The notes beneath the pieces were generated by a model that worked only from the letters and a program-made list of their open reading frames with translations, searched no databases and had not been told where the DNA came from. Made by a program: the position numbers and the translations under genes. A stretch of DNA of 64,000 bases from Zoroaster sp. YZ-2022 (taxonomy: Eukaryota; Echinodermata; Asteroidea; Forcipulatida; Zoroasteridae), in contig CM055830.1 in NCBI GenBank assembly GCA_029582265.1, forward strand, positions 25,396,119-25,460,118, read 5' to 3'. Below are positions 22,880-34,701 of this stretch, one piece after another; the stretch's first letter is position 1, and each line of letters opens with the position of its first letter.

Positions 22880-23045
22880 TTATCTAGGGTCATGCTTGTT
22901 GTAAAAATAAAAATCATAATGAAATGGTATGATTTACTGGAAAGTTAGTGCTTGTGAAAGTGTATCTAGGTCATGCTTGTTGTAAAAATAAAAATCATAG
23001 TAAAATGGTATGATAAAAGTCATAGTGAAATGGTATGATTTACTG
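22880..23045. repeat. Imperfect direct repeats related to the 55-bp array
   Basis: AAAATCATAATGAAATGG and close variants with TATGATTTACTGGAAA recur here, with GTTAGTGCTTGTGAAAGTG. The same modules return at 24140-24210 and 24313-24340. Confidence 0.7.
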
Positions 23046-23049
23046 GAAA

Positions 23050-23630
23050 CGTTTTTTTAACAAATTACTTTAACGTTACATGTGAACGTTAATTCAACGT
23101 TGCTCATTGATATTACGTTTAATCAACGTTAGCACGTGAACGTTGAAACTACGTTACTGCGTTAGTTTCCTCATTGATATTACCTTTAACATTAGCACGT
23201 GAACGTTGAAAAAGCCTTCCATTAACTAGTTACATTAACGTACGTATTACTAGATACAAATATTAGGGGATGCCAAGATAACACATGACCGTTGAAACAA
23301 TGTTTTTTTACTTAATATTACTTTCACGTTACATGCAAACGTTAATTCAACGTTAGTTTGCTCATTGATATTACGTTCAATCAACGTTAGCACGTAACGT
23401 CCGTTTGCCCTTAACCTTACTTTAACGTTACATTCAAACGTTAATTCGTCGTTAGTTTGCTCATTGATATTATGTTCAATCAACGTTAGCACGTGAACGC
23501 TGAAACAACGTTACATTAAAATTGTTTTGAAGTTTAACGTTACATGTGAAGGTTAATTCGACGTTTGCTCATTGATATTATGTTCAATCAACGTTAGCAC
23601 GTGAACGTTGAAACAACGTTGACCTTAACA
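23050..23630. repeat. Degenerate tandem repeat rich in AACGTT
   Basis: About five units of CAACGTTAGCACGTGAACGT, TCATTGATATTACGTT and TTAACGTTACATGTGAACG. Nearly every unit is anchored on the palindromes AACGTT or CACGTG. Confidence 0.8.
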
Positions 23631-23675
23631 AGGACATTCATTCCAAGTTGGTCTTTTGAAAAAATACTCTAATAG

Positions 23676-24040
23676 AACATCGAAACTAAATCATAGTGAA
23701 ATGGTATGATTTACTGCCATAGTCTAGTACAACATTCAAACAAAATCATAGTGAAATGGTATGATTTCCTGACATAGTCTAGTACAACATTTAAACAAAA
23801 TCATAGTGAAATGGTATGATTTCCTGACATAGTCTAGTACAACATTCAAACAAAATCATAGTGAAATGGTATGATTTACTGACATAGTCTAGTACAACAT
23901 TCAAACAAAATCATAGTGAAATGGTATGATTTACTGACATAGTCTAGTACAACATTCAAACAAAATCATAGTGAAATGGTATGATTTACTGACATAGTCT
24001 AGTACAACATTCAAACAAAAATATAGTGAAATGGTATGAT
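23676..24040. repeat. 55-bp tandem repeat, about 6.5 units
   Basis: AACATTCAAACAAAATCATA starts units at 23731, 23786, 23841, 23896, 23951 and 24006, with a diverged unit at 23676. Each unit holds AAATCATA and TATGATTT as an 8-bp inverted pair around GTGAAATGG. Confidence 0.95.
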
Positions 24041-24407
24041 TGCAGAGTATAACTGGTTGCATAAACTTATTGCTAGTACAATAATTGAAATTAAAAAAGA
24101 ACAATCATTTCATGCTGGTCTTTTGAAAAAATAGTCTAGTAGAACATTGAAACAAAATCATACTGAAATTGTGTGATTTACTGGAAAGTTAGTGCTTGTG
24201 AAAGTGGAAATATCAGTTAACCACTGGATACAAATATTAAGGGATGTAGATGACCTCAATTTTTGTTTCTTCTCAAAATGGACACGTTTCTTAAAGAAGA
24301 AACGAACGAAGATGTTAGTGCTTGTGAAAGTGCAAATGTCAGTTTAACCACTGATATTACTAGATAGAAATAAACAAATTCATCAGTAAATATTATCTAT
24401 GGTCAGA

Positions 24408-24516
24408 TTTACCGTTTGTAAAGTGTTCTAAGCACAGGTATCACTAATGGCCATGAAATAACTTATGTGGCTGCATGTAAATGACAACACTCTAAAAGAT
24501 TCACACTAGACTCAAT
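24408..24516. repeat. About 110-bp repeat, partner at 26147
   Basis: TTACCGTTTGTAAAGTG, AATGGCCATGAAATAACTTA and AAAGATTCACACTAGACTCA recur near 26147-26262 in the same order and orientation. The hAT-like element at 24859 lies between the two copies. Confidence 0.8.
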
Positions 24517-24708
24517 CATTCAAATGCATAAATAATATGCTTCCCAATTTATTGCAAACTAGTGTAGCAATATCTGCACAGATAATACTGCAAACAATAA
24601 CGTCAACTTATCATGTATTTAGACCCAAATTATTGCAATTCTGTAGTGTGCTAATATCAGTACAAATAATACTGTATAGATCATCTATATCAATGGGTGA
24701 CTTTGAAA

Positions 24709-24833
24709 CACTAGGTGGCAGCAGACTTAGGTGGTAATTTTATTTTCCATTGTTCACGTAATTCTGAGCATAGTTTCTGAGCATTTCAAACAATGGAAAA
24801 ACCTGGTCAGTTTGCTGCCACCTAGCGTCCCAA
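24709..24833. repeat. Short hairpin MITE-like element
   Basis: CACTAGGTGGCAGCAGACTT is matched inverted by AGTTTGCTGCCACCTAGCG, with an inner pair TTTTCCATTGTT/AACAATGGAAAA. About 120 bp. Confidence 0.75.
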
Positions 24834-24858
24834 AAGTTTGGACGGGTTTGTACTATTT

Positions 24859-25800
24859 CAGTGGCGCACCCAGGATTTGATTGGGGGGGGGGGGCTCAAA
24901 ATATTTTTATTTGAAATCCAATATGGGGGAGAGACATGGCTGACCCAAACCATAACCGCTGGCGCGGCTGCAGCCATGTCCCTAGTCGTGCTCGTCAGTG
25001 AACCTACGGCACATGTTAAATGTTTCCTGGTGGTTTCTAGTCATAAAAAGAAGACATTATGGCATGATTCGGACTCGTAGGGTTTTACCTTCCATATAAT
25101 TTCCTCCTCTTGATGTAAAGAACTTGAGCTTGTTTCGTCTGCAAGATTTCTATAGTTAAATACTTTCATTGCGTGGACGTAAAGTTTGTGATCATTCCGG
25201 GCGGAGCTAAATTTTTTCAAACACGAATTTGGCGGCAAAACCAAATCCCAATATTATCCAATCGGTGTTTGCTAAAAGAGTGTCACATAATCTTTGTAAA
25301 TTAAAACCCAATCCTGGGCCATTGTGTACAAACTGGAAAGGAGTTGATTATAATGCGGGCGTGTTTAAATTTTACGAGTAACCTCAACGACAGTCAACGA
25401 CCTCAACAAGAGAAACGGACAACAGAAAATGAAAATAAAATTAAGTAAAGCTGCTCCCTGATCAGGGTGCACCATGGCAGGGGGGGGGGAGAGAATGTGT
25501 AAAAATGCTTGTTATATATACTGGTGGCCCTTCAAGCTTACATGCACATGCATACGCAACGCCGTAAAATATAATAGTGAGTGGAATAAATGGAAAACTT
25601 TTGGAGGGGAGCTTGAGTCTCCTGAGTCCCCATCCCTTGTACCACTGCCCTATACTCCTTGCCGAACTCCTCTGTAGACAAGACTTGGGCTCAGATTTTG
25701 CTCTCTTTCCTGGCTCCTTCTTTAAAAAAAAATAAAACATCAGCGGGCCCTTGGGGGGGGGGGCTCGAGCCCCCCAAGCCCCCCCTTGGGTGCGCCACTG
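24859..25800. mobile_element. hAT-like MITE with 8-bp target duplication
   Basis: The ends CAGTGGCGCACCCAGG and CTTGGGTGCGCCACTG are inverted. Exact 8-bp copies of TACTATTT flank it at 24851-24858 and 25801-25808, as expected for hAT elements. Long G and C runs lie just inside both ends. At 942 bp it has no intact transposase. A second G-run with GTGCACCATGG near 25470 suggests nesting or internal duplication. The open frames inside read through the G/C tracts and are not genes. Confidence 0.92.
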
Positions 25801-26146
25801 TACTATTTGGACCCTATGTGACAAGCATACCTGCTCAGGACAGGCCAGTGTCCATTATAGAGTATGTCCTTCTTACATGTTCATCAAAGCCTGTTTTTAG
25901 AGTCTAATTAAAGCCAAACCTATTTGTAGTAAGTCCTTAATAATTTGTAAGGTACAAAACCTTACAGATTGCACCAGAGTGTATTTAAATCCTGGGGCTC
26001 TGAAGTGGGACCCTAATATCCCAACACTGTGAAGGCTCATGCGCTCACAAGTCATGCTTCATGCTCAAAAATTGACAGACAATTTAAAAACGTACCCCAG
26101 TTTGGACAGGCAGTTTTCAAATCCTATATGAAACCTTGCTCCCACT

Positions 26147-26262
26147 GTACCGTTTGTAAAGTGCTCTAAGCACAGTTATCAGTAATGGCCATAAAATAAA
26201 TTGTTATGTGGCTACATGTAAACGACAACACATGTAAAGGATTCACACTAAACTCAATGAGA
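26147..26262. repeat. Second copy of the 110-bp repeat
   Basis: Partner of 24408-24516, with ACCGTTTGTAAAGTGCTCTA and AATGGCCATAAAATAAATTG. Confidence 0.8.
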
Positions 26263-26274
26263 TTTGTATACAAA

Positions 26275-26815
26275 TAATAATAATAATAATGTATAGATTT
26301 ATATAGCGCTCGTATCCACCAACTAAGTGGCGCTCAAGGCGCATTATATTATTATCCCTGCTCATAAGGCTCATAAGGCTCATAAATCATTCCTGAAACC
26401 ATCTCAGCTCCCTGGGGAGTATACAGCTCAATTGCTGCCATTTCTAGCGCATATAGAGCAAACCATCTCTGCCTTCACAGGTACCCATTTAACCCCTGGG
26501 TGGAGAGAAGCAATTATGGTTAAGTGTCTTGCTCAAGGACACAGGTGTCACGGCCGGGGCTCGAACCCACACTCTGCTGCTGGCAACACCAGAACTTGAG
26601 TTCAGTGCGCTAGACCGCACGACAATCCACTTTACGTGCATTATACAACACACGGGACCTACGGCTTTACGTCCCATCCGAAGGACGAAGCAATTATGGT
26701 TAAGTACCTTGCTCAAGGACACAAGTGTCACGACCGGGGCTCGAACCCACACCCTGCTGCTGGCAACACCAGAATTTGAGTTCGGTGCGCTAGACCGCTC
26801 GGCCACGACACTCCA
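26275..26815 (-). mobile_element. tRNA-derived SINE with two heads (copy 3)
   Basis: From the 5' end on the minus strand: tRNA-like head 1 (GTGGCCGAGCGGTCTAGC, GGTTCGAGCCCC), then a linker with GGACGTAAAGCCGTAGG and GTGTGTTGTATAATGCACG. A second head (GTGCGGTCTAGCGCAC, GGTTCGAGCCCC) follows, then the standard body, GCGCTATATAAATC and an ATT tail. The single-head copies lack the linker, so this is a composite or older form. Frames open here mirror the pol III boxes and are not genes. Confidence 0.88.
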
Positions 26816-27133
26816 CAAATGTGTAGGTTGCACAGACCTTTAATTAATCAAGTGAAGTTTCCATGGATAATGCATTCATAATTTTTGTCACCATTACTCA
26901 ACAACACACACAATTCATCATTAACTTCATTTGTTACATCCTTCGCATTTATCCACAAACAAATTGTGTCAAACGCCTCGGGGACAAACGACAAAGTTCA
27001 TGCGTTTTACGTTTATTTCAATAATACGTAACTTTCTTAATACTAAACAAAGAACTCACGACATCAGTGTCCAAATAATTATTAATATAGCCGAAACCCA
27101 TGTGTTCGTTTTCATCGAACACTTAACCTCTAG

Positions 27134-27243
27134 TATTATATTGAAATCGTTCAAGTCCAGGGCAAGAGAGCAGTGGCTACGAGGCTGCTCGAATGCCCTG
27201 TGGATGGGTCTGATTTGTTCCAAATGGTCGTCTTTCTTTCAAG
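27134..27243 (+). CDS. Gene A exon: unrecognised protein
   Basis: The acceptor is AACACTTAACCTCTAG (an alternative, GTCCAG, ends at 27160 in the same frame). The donor is TCAAG before GTAGTT. The frame reads Y-Y-I-E-I-V-Q-V-Q, GKRAVATRLLECPVDGSDLF and Q-M-V-V-F-L-S, leaving two bases. The next exon (31081) starts by supplying one base, so the phases fit. GC content is well above the surroundings. I do not recognise the family. Exons further 5' are expected but not assigned. Confidence 0.5.
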
Positions 27244-29925
27244 GTAGTTCCAGACATGAAGCACTTAATACGTGACTGGCATAATGGCTGCACTTGTGAA
27301 CGTAAACAGGAGTTGTAAAGTAACTAGGCCTATATCCCGAGGGTAGTGTAGAAATGTAGACAACAAATCAGAAAAGTAAAAAAAAGTAACAAATTGAATG
27401 TCGTATTGGTATTTCACGGAAACGTGTACTTTGCATAATTACCCGGCTGGATGCCGAGATTTTCGCTACTTGCACTAGGTTAAGTTAACACTTCATTTCC
27501 TAATAACGATTCATATATTTATTTACTTGTATTAAAACATTTTCGTTCTCAAATGTTTCCGAGGAAATATTTATTTTAACTCAACATTTTATAACGGATG
27601 TGTAAACCTTGTTTGTACAAATTGCAATTGATTCTCAGTTTGTCACATTTGATGTTTACTTCACTGTGGACGTGGGCAACATTGGTACAAATCGCTGACG
27701 TTCAGTATTTGATTTTAATTATTTTAATTTGTTAGTGTTAGCTTTCGGATAATAATTGGGTAATCATGCAATCAGGTAATTAGCAGTTATGTACATTATC
27801 TTTAACATTTTAAACACTCTCAAAGTTACCCTGGCTTCATTATACAAACCTCTTTGATCAACTGGAATTAAATTGTGTGTTCCAAATACAGATAATTCAA
27901 AGAACAGTCAAATACCTACCTGTGTCAAGTCATTCAGTCAGACTGTCAAATTCCTTGTACTTTTTTAGTTTTTGTTCATGTATTTTATTGGTTGGTAATT
28001 GACATAGACCATTTCATACAGAATTCAATCAATATTTATGTAAGCCTAATTTGCAAACTGATCATGTGGCCCACATCCAAAAGGTTTGTCGAAAGTGGTA
28101 GGCAATATGGCGTTACGATTTTTATCTGTTAAATTTAACAAATTTTCATCTGTTAAATTTCAGCTGTTAAATTTTGAGATTTAATTGAATCTAACCTGTA
28201 TGAGCAAATGCAGCCACATAATTCAATGACGTTAATGATAATTTATGAGGTTAGTTCTGCACGTTATTTGGTTTTTGTAGCCCACAATTATGGTACGTCA
28301 TCAGTTCGTGTTCTGTGAGATTATATTGTTACGTTCTATGGATATGTAGTTAAGGGCACATTGCACGACCTGAGAAAAATGTTGAAATCTTTAAAGGTTT
28401 TATAAAAAATTTGTGTAAAAACATTTTTGTATTTTTTTAAAGAAAAAATTGATGTTATTAAAAAAAAAAAAAACAATTAAGGAAATGTTTTCCTTTTTTT
28501 AATTGTTGTTCTGCTATTTATTATATAAATTTTTTGTAACTCACAAATAAATTGCGCATCTGTGCCGCGATGCGCCAAACACTGTGAACAAGTGTCGTTC
28601 ATTTGAATGCAACGAACCGCCCCTGTCCTTGGCTATACGGGCTTACATGGGCTCATTATATTACAAATTAGGCCTATGCTGTATTTGGTTTCGGATATTT
28701 CCGTCAAAGCGCTGTAGATTTTGGAAAAAATTAATGTACAAAATGGTCTAATCAGAACCTTTTCTTGGTAACAGTGTTTTTGTGCAAACAGATCTAAAAT
28801 ATAAAAAAAAATCGTTTTGTCAAATATTATTTAAATGTACTTTCCCACAAATATTGCTGTATGTAAACATACAAAAACATCCACACGAGAAAACACTTGA
28901 GTAGCCAGACTTTTCCGACAGGAACAAGCGAAGTTTATGGGTGAGTGTACCGACACGACAAACCTAGGGCTAATGTACCAGACATTATTTTGTACCGACA
29001 CGTTTGACAAGACATGCCCCTTTTAGCTACGCTATTACGTGGTGACGTATTAAGCGCACTGTCCGGAACCGGATGAACGTAGGCGCAGGCTTACACAGCG
29101 AGAAGAAATTATTAAGCGACAAAAGCATTGAAATTGTCACTACAACCTTATTATTGGACACATTTCGTCGCCCACAGGGCAAACTACACGGTTGTAATAA
29201 AACAGCGGTTCATCATCACCTGACCTACTATATTATACCCGACCTTGCCTTCTTTAAAGGTGAGGTTCAAAATTGGTAATTCAAAAACAACAAAAATAGT
29301 CGAATTATATTGTGACTCTTTCTTGGGTACTGACACTTACAAACGAAGGATTTCCAGTTCGAATTTAACCCTATAATGTTCCATAAATGGCACGTTAGAA
29401 TAAATACGGAAAATACAAATGCATTTCCACTATTTTCCCATGCGACACAACGTAATAACTGAAATACGGATCCTTGCGTTATGGTTTATGCCTTCTATGT
29501 TGTCTGAAAGTATTCCCTAGATTAAAAGGTGATCATATAGGTCCATTCAGACAACATAGGGTGCATACATAATATCAGAATATAGTAAAACGTACCAAGG
29601 GATCTATCTTACCCGAAGGATCCATCTTACCTGAGTTTACCCTATATCTTTATTTATATAGAGTAAGCATACTGATAGAAGCAGTAATGCAAACACTAGC
29701 TATGTTGTTGTACCTTTCTTTTAACTTTTATCCAATAATTGATCCAATAATAAGAGGTTAAATGCGCAATTCTCAGCATGTAACCTCCCATGTTTACCAC
29801 TGGTCGAGATTGGAATGAGCAATTAACCCCGACGCCGATAAATAGCTGGGCGACATGTTCCCTAAATGAGATCACTACGTCGGAATTTGTATTTTGTATT
29901 TTGTATTTATTTATTTATTTATTAA
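27244..29925. other. Probable intron; no repeat recognised
   Basis: AT-rich. A moderately CpG-rich patch near 28550-28680 and another near 28930-29190 have open frames without splice sites or recognised domains. The octamer TAGGCCTA occurs at 27325 and 28679. Confidence 0.4.
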
Positions 29926-30490
29926 TTTTTTTGCTATGAAACGATGTCCAATTGCCGCCAAAATTGCTGGATCGAATTCTGCCGTGCTGTGTTTTAAACG
30001 ATTTTTTTCACATACACACTAAGAAATAATACTTCAAATCTGCACCTATATCGTTGATACAATAGCAGCACCCATATGGGTGCAGACTTGGCACCCCCTG
30101 GATGTGTGCCTCCTCTACGAGTGCAGATTTGCACCCTCAAAGGAGCAAATATGCACCCGTAGGGGAGGCACACATCCAAGGGGTGCCAAGTCTGCACCCA
30201 CAGGGGTGCTGCTATTGTATCAACGATATGCACCCCTATGGGTGCAGATTTGAACCATTATTTCTTAGTGTGTAGGGGTATGAACGTTTGCCCGTTTTGT
30301 GAGGCCTCTCTTAGCCACCATACTTTGCATATGGGACATTTGGTCCCCGCGTATAGGCTACATGTAATCACGTATTTCTCTGTTGAAAAAAATTACCAAA
30401 CAAACAAACAATACAAAAATAAAAAAGAAAAAGAAAAAAACGCGTGTCCACACCGATTTTGAAGCTGACCGATGACCAGAAACTGGAGAC
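29926..30490. mobile_element. CCGG-family MITE, copy 1, with nested MITE
   Basis: It shares GCTATGAAACGATGTCCAAT, GAGGCCTCTCTTAGCC, ATTTCTCTGTTG and the right end GACCAGAAACTGGAGAC with the complete copy at 58095-58392. The left terminal repeat is missing. The element at 30015-30272 interrupts it. Confidence 0.75.
30015..30272. mobile_element. TA-flanked foldback MITE made of TGCACCC words
   Basis: The ends CACACTAAGAAATAAT and ATTATTTCTTAGTGTG are flanked by TA at 30013 and 30273. Almost the whole 258 bp is one imperfect palindrome, and within it TGCACCC or GGGTGCA occurs around ten times, giving smaller palindromes such as TGCACCCATATGGGTGCA. Non-coding. Confidence 0.9.
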
Positions 30491-31080
30491 AAAAGAAAAA
30501 GAACTCCCTTCCTCAACCTGATTAGTTGTTTTTAAAATGATGAATACCATTTGGCCTTAATATTAAAAGGCACGGACATTTTATTAAAACATAAAGACTA
30601 TCTTTTAGACTATCAGACATTTAAACGCGACTTATATTTTGCTCTCTAAAAACACGGCTTGGAGTAGTCTATGTCGGAACAAATATGCCAAACATCTGCA
30701 TCCCCTTTAGAATTCCTGGATCCACCCATGCAGTTAACTATGTATTTAATGCACATCCATGGTAATGATTGGCAAACTATTTTTACGAGTGTGCTTACAC
30801 TCGTTCCATTGTGTCATTAACGGGAATATAATGAAAATGCAGTCAGATTTCTTTGTATTCATTCTAATTTAGAAAATGATCTTGGTCGTGTTCCATTTCA
30901 AATGTGTAATACTTCAGGTTTTTCTCAAACAATTACAGCATGTCAGATAGAATAGTTTATTATGATGTTTGGTACCATTACCAATTAAATTGATATATTA
31001 TATTTTATTTTTATTTATGTTGTAATCGGTTAATAACTAAAGGTGTCATTCCCTTTAATGCATATACCCTGTCAATCAAG

Positions 31081-31314
31081 TGGTGATGCTATTGTATTGC
31101 CAATATCATGTCTTCTTCGGAAAATCAAGAAGGTAAAAGTTTCACAGTGCCCTGAAAAAGGGCATTATCTCTTCTTTTTTTCGTTAGAAAACAAGATCTT
31201 TTTGGAGTTCCCTGAGAACAAAATCTTTGTTCTGCCGAGTACGGAGACAATAAGACCTGACAAGGTGACCCGATTGGCAAATACAAAAGTTGTAAAGATC
31301 ACACAATACTGCAG
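31081..31314 (+). CDS. Gene A exon: unrecognised protein
   Basis: This is the longest clear host exon. It is open for 77 codons and closes on the strong donor CTGCAG before GTAGTG. The frame contains GDAIVLPISCLLRKIKKVKV, CPEKGHYLFFFSLENKIFLE and F-P-E-N-K-I-F-V, then LPSTETIRPDKVTRLANTKV. The acceptor is placed at CAATCAAG (31080), which is not ideal but gives the phase needed to follow 27243. It leaves two bases for the next exon (32671, one base). The product is not recognised. Alternating hydrophobic and charged residues suggest a beta-rich globular domain (inference). Confidence 0.6.
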
Positions 31315-32670
31315 GTAGTGAAACCTAATACATGTACAGATAGACCGTAATCAGAATGCTGCACAGGAAATAGTCTGTACAGAAAAGGGAAAGTAACCAA
31401 CAGACAAACATATAAAATAACCTGTACCTTTCGAAATGAGTCTGGAAGAGTACGGAATGTATTTTATTTTCGTTATAGGCCCTTATAGATGGTAAATTCC
31501 ATCATGTAGAGCAACGATAAAACTTTATAAACGGGCGAATATTTAATTTTAACTTTACTATTGTCCTAATAAAGCGAATTTTGTTTTGTAATCAAGACGT
31601 CATTTTATTATTTATTTATTTTATTCTTTATTTTATTATTATTATTAATTTTTTTGGGTGGGGGGGGGGGGGTTTAAACATGCCTGTTCCCCCGAACGGA
31701 CCCATCTACAACTCGTCGATTGCCGACGAAAATGAAGATTTATAAGGCATGTCATCCTTTTCCAGCTACTATTAAGACCGACACAAACACAGAAGGAATA
31801 GACCAATTCAGAAATCATCAACTCTCCTGTTCGCGTCAGTGCATTATTGATGTGATTCCTTTTCAGTAAAAAATAAAATCATCCGGTCACTGTGAAGACA
31901 TACGTTCAGGTGATGCAGCTTAACATTTATCGCCCGACGCGTACTTTTCGCTATTTTAACGGCAATTTTATTTTGGATCGGATCATTGCTATTTTTACGT
32001 GAGGGAGTGAATACAAATGCTGTAAAATTACACATTACATAAAACAATTTATGGTGGGTCTATTAATTAATTTAGCTGACAAAATTTTGTCAAATATATC
32101 ATTTCAAAGTAGGCCTATCTGTTTTACTTTCTAAATCATTAATTTTCCAATGAAAACTTAACTTTCGGAAAATTGCCGGTAAAACACATCTTTGTGCGCC
32201 TGACCAAAATATGCCAAATATGACACTAGCAACTTCAATTCCTCTGTGTACAATCACGTTTTAGCCGAATGATTGCCACCGATCTATGTTGCAATTTGGC
32301 GAGCATGTTCCCATTCATTGTACACCGTTTAATTTGTCACCATACTCGCGCGCTTATTGACCACCAGCATCTTGTCATCCTTTTGAAACCTAAGGCTATT
32401 TGAACAGAAAGTGAACATTAATGACATTTAAATTGCTCATAGGCAAGGAAACACTCCAACTCTTGCTCACGGTATACCTATGTAAGAAATAGTTTGTTTT
32501 CTCAAGTTCGAAACTTTCGATATCCCCAAATAACGAATAATAATAAAAAGGTATTTCAAATCTCAATAGGGTGAGAATAATACTGTTACATAATCTGTAT
32601 TAAACATTTTTTAATCACATGCTAATCTTCATCAACGACCAATATCTGATGTTTAATTGTATAGGCCTAG

Positions 32671-32790
32671 TCGTTTTCCTTATTTTCCCGTGATATTTCA
32701 TGTGAAATTATACTTCGTTATCGACCCTTACAACCAAGTATATAGCTTTAACAGCTCTATCATTTACATTTATAAGGTGAATGTGAACTA
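32671..32790 (+). CDS. Gene A exon, 5' part, cut by a MITE
   Basis: It begins after ATAGGCCTAG (a TAGGCCTA octamer) in the phase left by 31314. The frame reads FPVIFHVKLYFVIDPYNQVY, then SFNSSIIYIYKVNVN and the first two bases of Y. At 32791 a 606-bp MITE starts. Removing the MITE and one TA joins this frame directly to 33399-33495. The segment also contains a possible donor, AAG before GTGAAT (32777), which the modern gene might use. The acceptor is uncertain: a pyrimidine tract lies inside the proposed exon, so the true start may be near 32755. Confidence 0.45.
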
Positions 32791-33396
32791 TACACCCATC
32801 ACAACTTCTAAGTTCCCCCAAATATTTTTTAGAATATCTCAAGTATTGCATGAATTTTAAAAATTCAAAAAGCAAATGAAAGAATGACATGTTCTACACA
32901 GCTCGTAATGAAATGGTTGAAATTCAATCATGCATGCACAATTGAAAATGATTTGGATGAAAATTCAGCTGAAAAAAAACCCTGCAGTACAAAACATTGC
33001 TTCAAGGGCATGTTACACATGTAGTTTTCTGTAAGAACTCGGTTATGGAGAATAATGGAGGACCAATTCCATATTAAACTCTTGCTCTACCCTTCTAAAA
33101 CAATGGACATGCATGTTGCATGTTGCTATTGTTGTTATTGATGCATAAGTTCTTATAGAAAACTACATGTGTAACATGCCCTTGAAGCAATGCTTTGTAC
33201 TGCAACTTTTTTTCAGCTGAATTTTCATTCAAATCACTGTCAATTGTGCATGCATGATTGAATTTCAACCATTTCATTACGAGTTGTGTAGAACATGTCA
33301 TTCTGTCATTTGCTTTTTGAATTTTTAAAATTCATGCAATACTTGTTGAGATATTCTAAAAAATATTAGGGGAACTTAGAAGTTGTGATGGGTGTA
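32791..33396. mobile_element. Long-inverted-repeat MITE inside a coding exon
   Basis: Arms of about 250 bp (32791-33039 and 33147-33396) start TACACCCATCACAACTTCTA and are closely matched, with about 107 bases between them. TA flanks both ends (32789-32790, 33397-33398). It carries no protein. Choosing TA rather than TATA as the duplication is supported because only TA gives back an open host frame. Confidence 0.92.
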
Positions 33397-33398
33397 TA

Positions 33399-33495
33399 TA
33401 TAGATCCACTGTTCGACGATGTCATTATAAAGAAATTGAGCTTTGATGATTTTATAACGCGTGCTCAAGTGTTTAAAGGCTCTGGCGGTATTCAG
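33399..33495 (+). CDS. Gene A exon, 3' part after the MITE
   Basis: The frame continues from 32790: I-D-P-L-F-D-D-V-I-I-K, then KLSFDDFITRAQVFKGSGGI and Q, ending at CAG before GTTTAG (33495, phase 0). A downstream GTTTAG/GTGAGG is a stronger donor but would add a stop. If the MITE is spliced out, AAAG at 33432 could serve as acceptor with the donor at 32777, in frame, at the cost of about 17 residues. Confidence 0.5.
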
Positions 33496-34701
33496 GTTTA
33501 GGTGAGGCTCCCCTGTGTATCCGTGTAAACCTGATATATGGAATCTGACATGTAAGAGCAATGGTGACGTAGTGGTTCAGGATTACGAAGGAAGTGTTGT
33601 TTGTAATAAATAAAACCATTAGATAATCGTGCACCGTTCAAAATAATGTAAATGCAGACAGGTATAGCCATATGGTTGTAATCATGTTGTAATCACATGA
33701 GTATTTCACTTAGACTTACACATAATTGTATCTCACCAAAAACCAAGTGTACATTTATAGCCGGTTTACACTTTTGGTGAAATGTCTATAAAGGCATCTA
33801 TACTTTATATGAATCAAAAGTAATTAAAACAACCTTACATTTGTTTTAATTGTGTCGTTAACACGAAAATATAGAAAATACATTCAGATTGTTCGTATTT
33901 ATTTTAATGTGACATTCTTTTGAAATGTTAGCTACACGATTCAAAAGTGCATTTTGTTATTTCACTTTGTATAAAGGGTATAATGTTCCTCTTTTTTCCT
34001 GTTAAGTATATTTTTAAAAGAACAAATGTTTCCACAGTTTTGATAGAAATAATAATACCACATTCTTTGTCTATAGGCCTATGTTATGTGAGCATTTTGT
34101 CACATTCTGATGGCAACATTTACTTGATGTACTGCGATGTAGGCCAGTGATCAAAATGCTTTAATTGCATGATAAAACAATTAGGCCTACTTATTTTATT
34201 TGTATCACAAAAAATGTTCATCTCAAGATAAACCATATTTAATTCTGGGATGAGTTTCCAGTTCGATGGATAGACTTATTACAGGACGATGTATTTCGAT
34301 CAACAGAATGATAATATACGACATATGTGTGTGTTTTTCAATCTATCTTTGCGACATCGCGAATTGACGTGTTTGGCAAATTTGTCTAAAATATCCCCCG
34401 GGTAAAGTTTGGGTTGCCATTTTGCAAGATGACATTCCTGTAATTTCCCAAAACTTAAGGGGATTCTTTAAGTCCCTAGATGAGCTCGGGACATGCCTGC
34501 CGTATAGGTATAATGTCTGATATAAACGTGTTGCATATTATACAGCACGTATTATTCATTTAGCATTTAGGACAGCCTTTCCTCTGGGTTATAAACATCA
34601 ATTTCAACAAATTCTTGGAGCATATTTTACCAAATATGGCACATCTGTAGTAATATTAAGAGCAAAGATCCCGTGGTTATCATAATGAAAAGGTTCCTTA
34701 G

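Noticed and set aside
4036..24040. CRISPR-like arrays
   Set aside because: The 33-, 55- and 149-bp repeats are head-to-tail without unique spacers, and the genome is eukaryotic.
24838..25907. Frames with W-R-T-Q and Gly/Pro runs
   Set aside because: They cross the G/C tracts and ends of the hAT-like MITE at 24859-25800.
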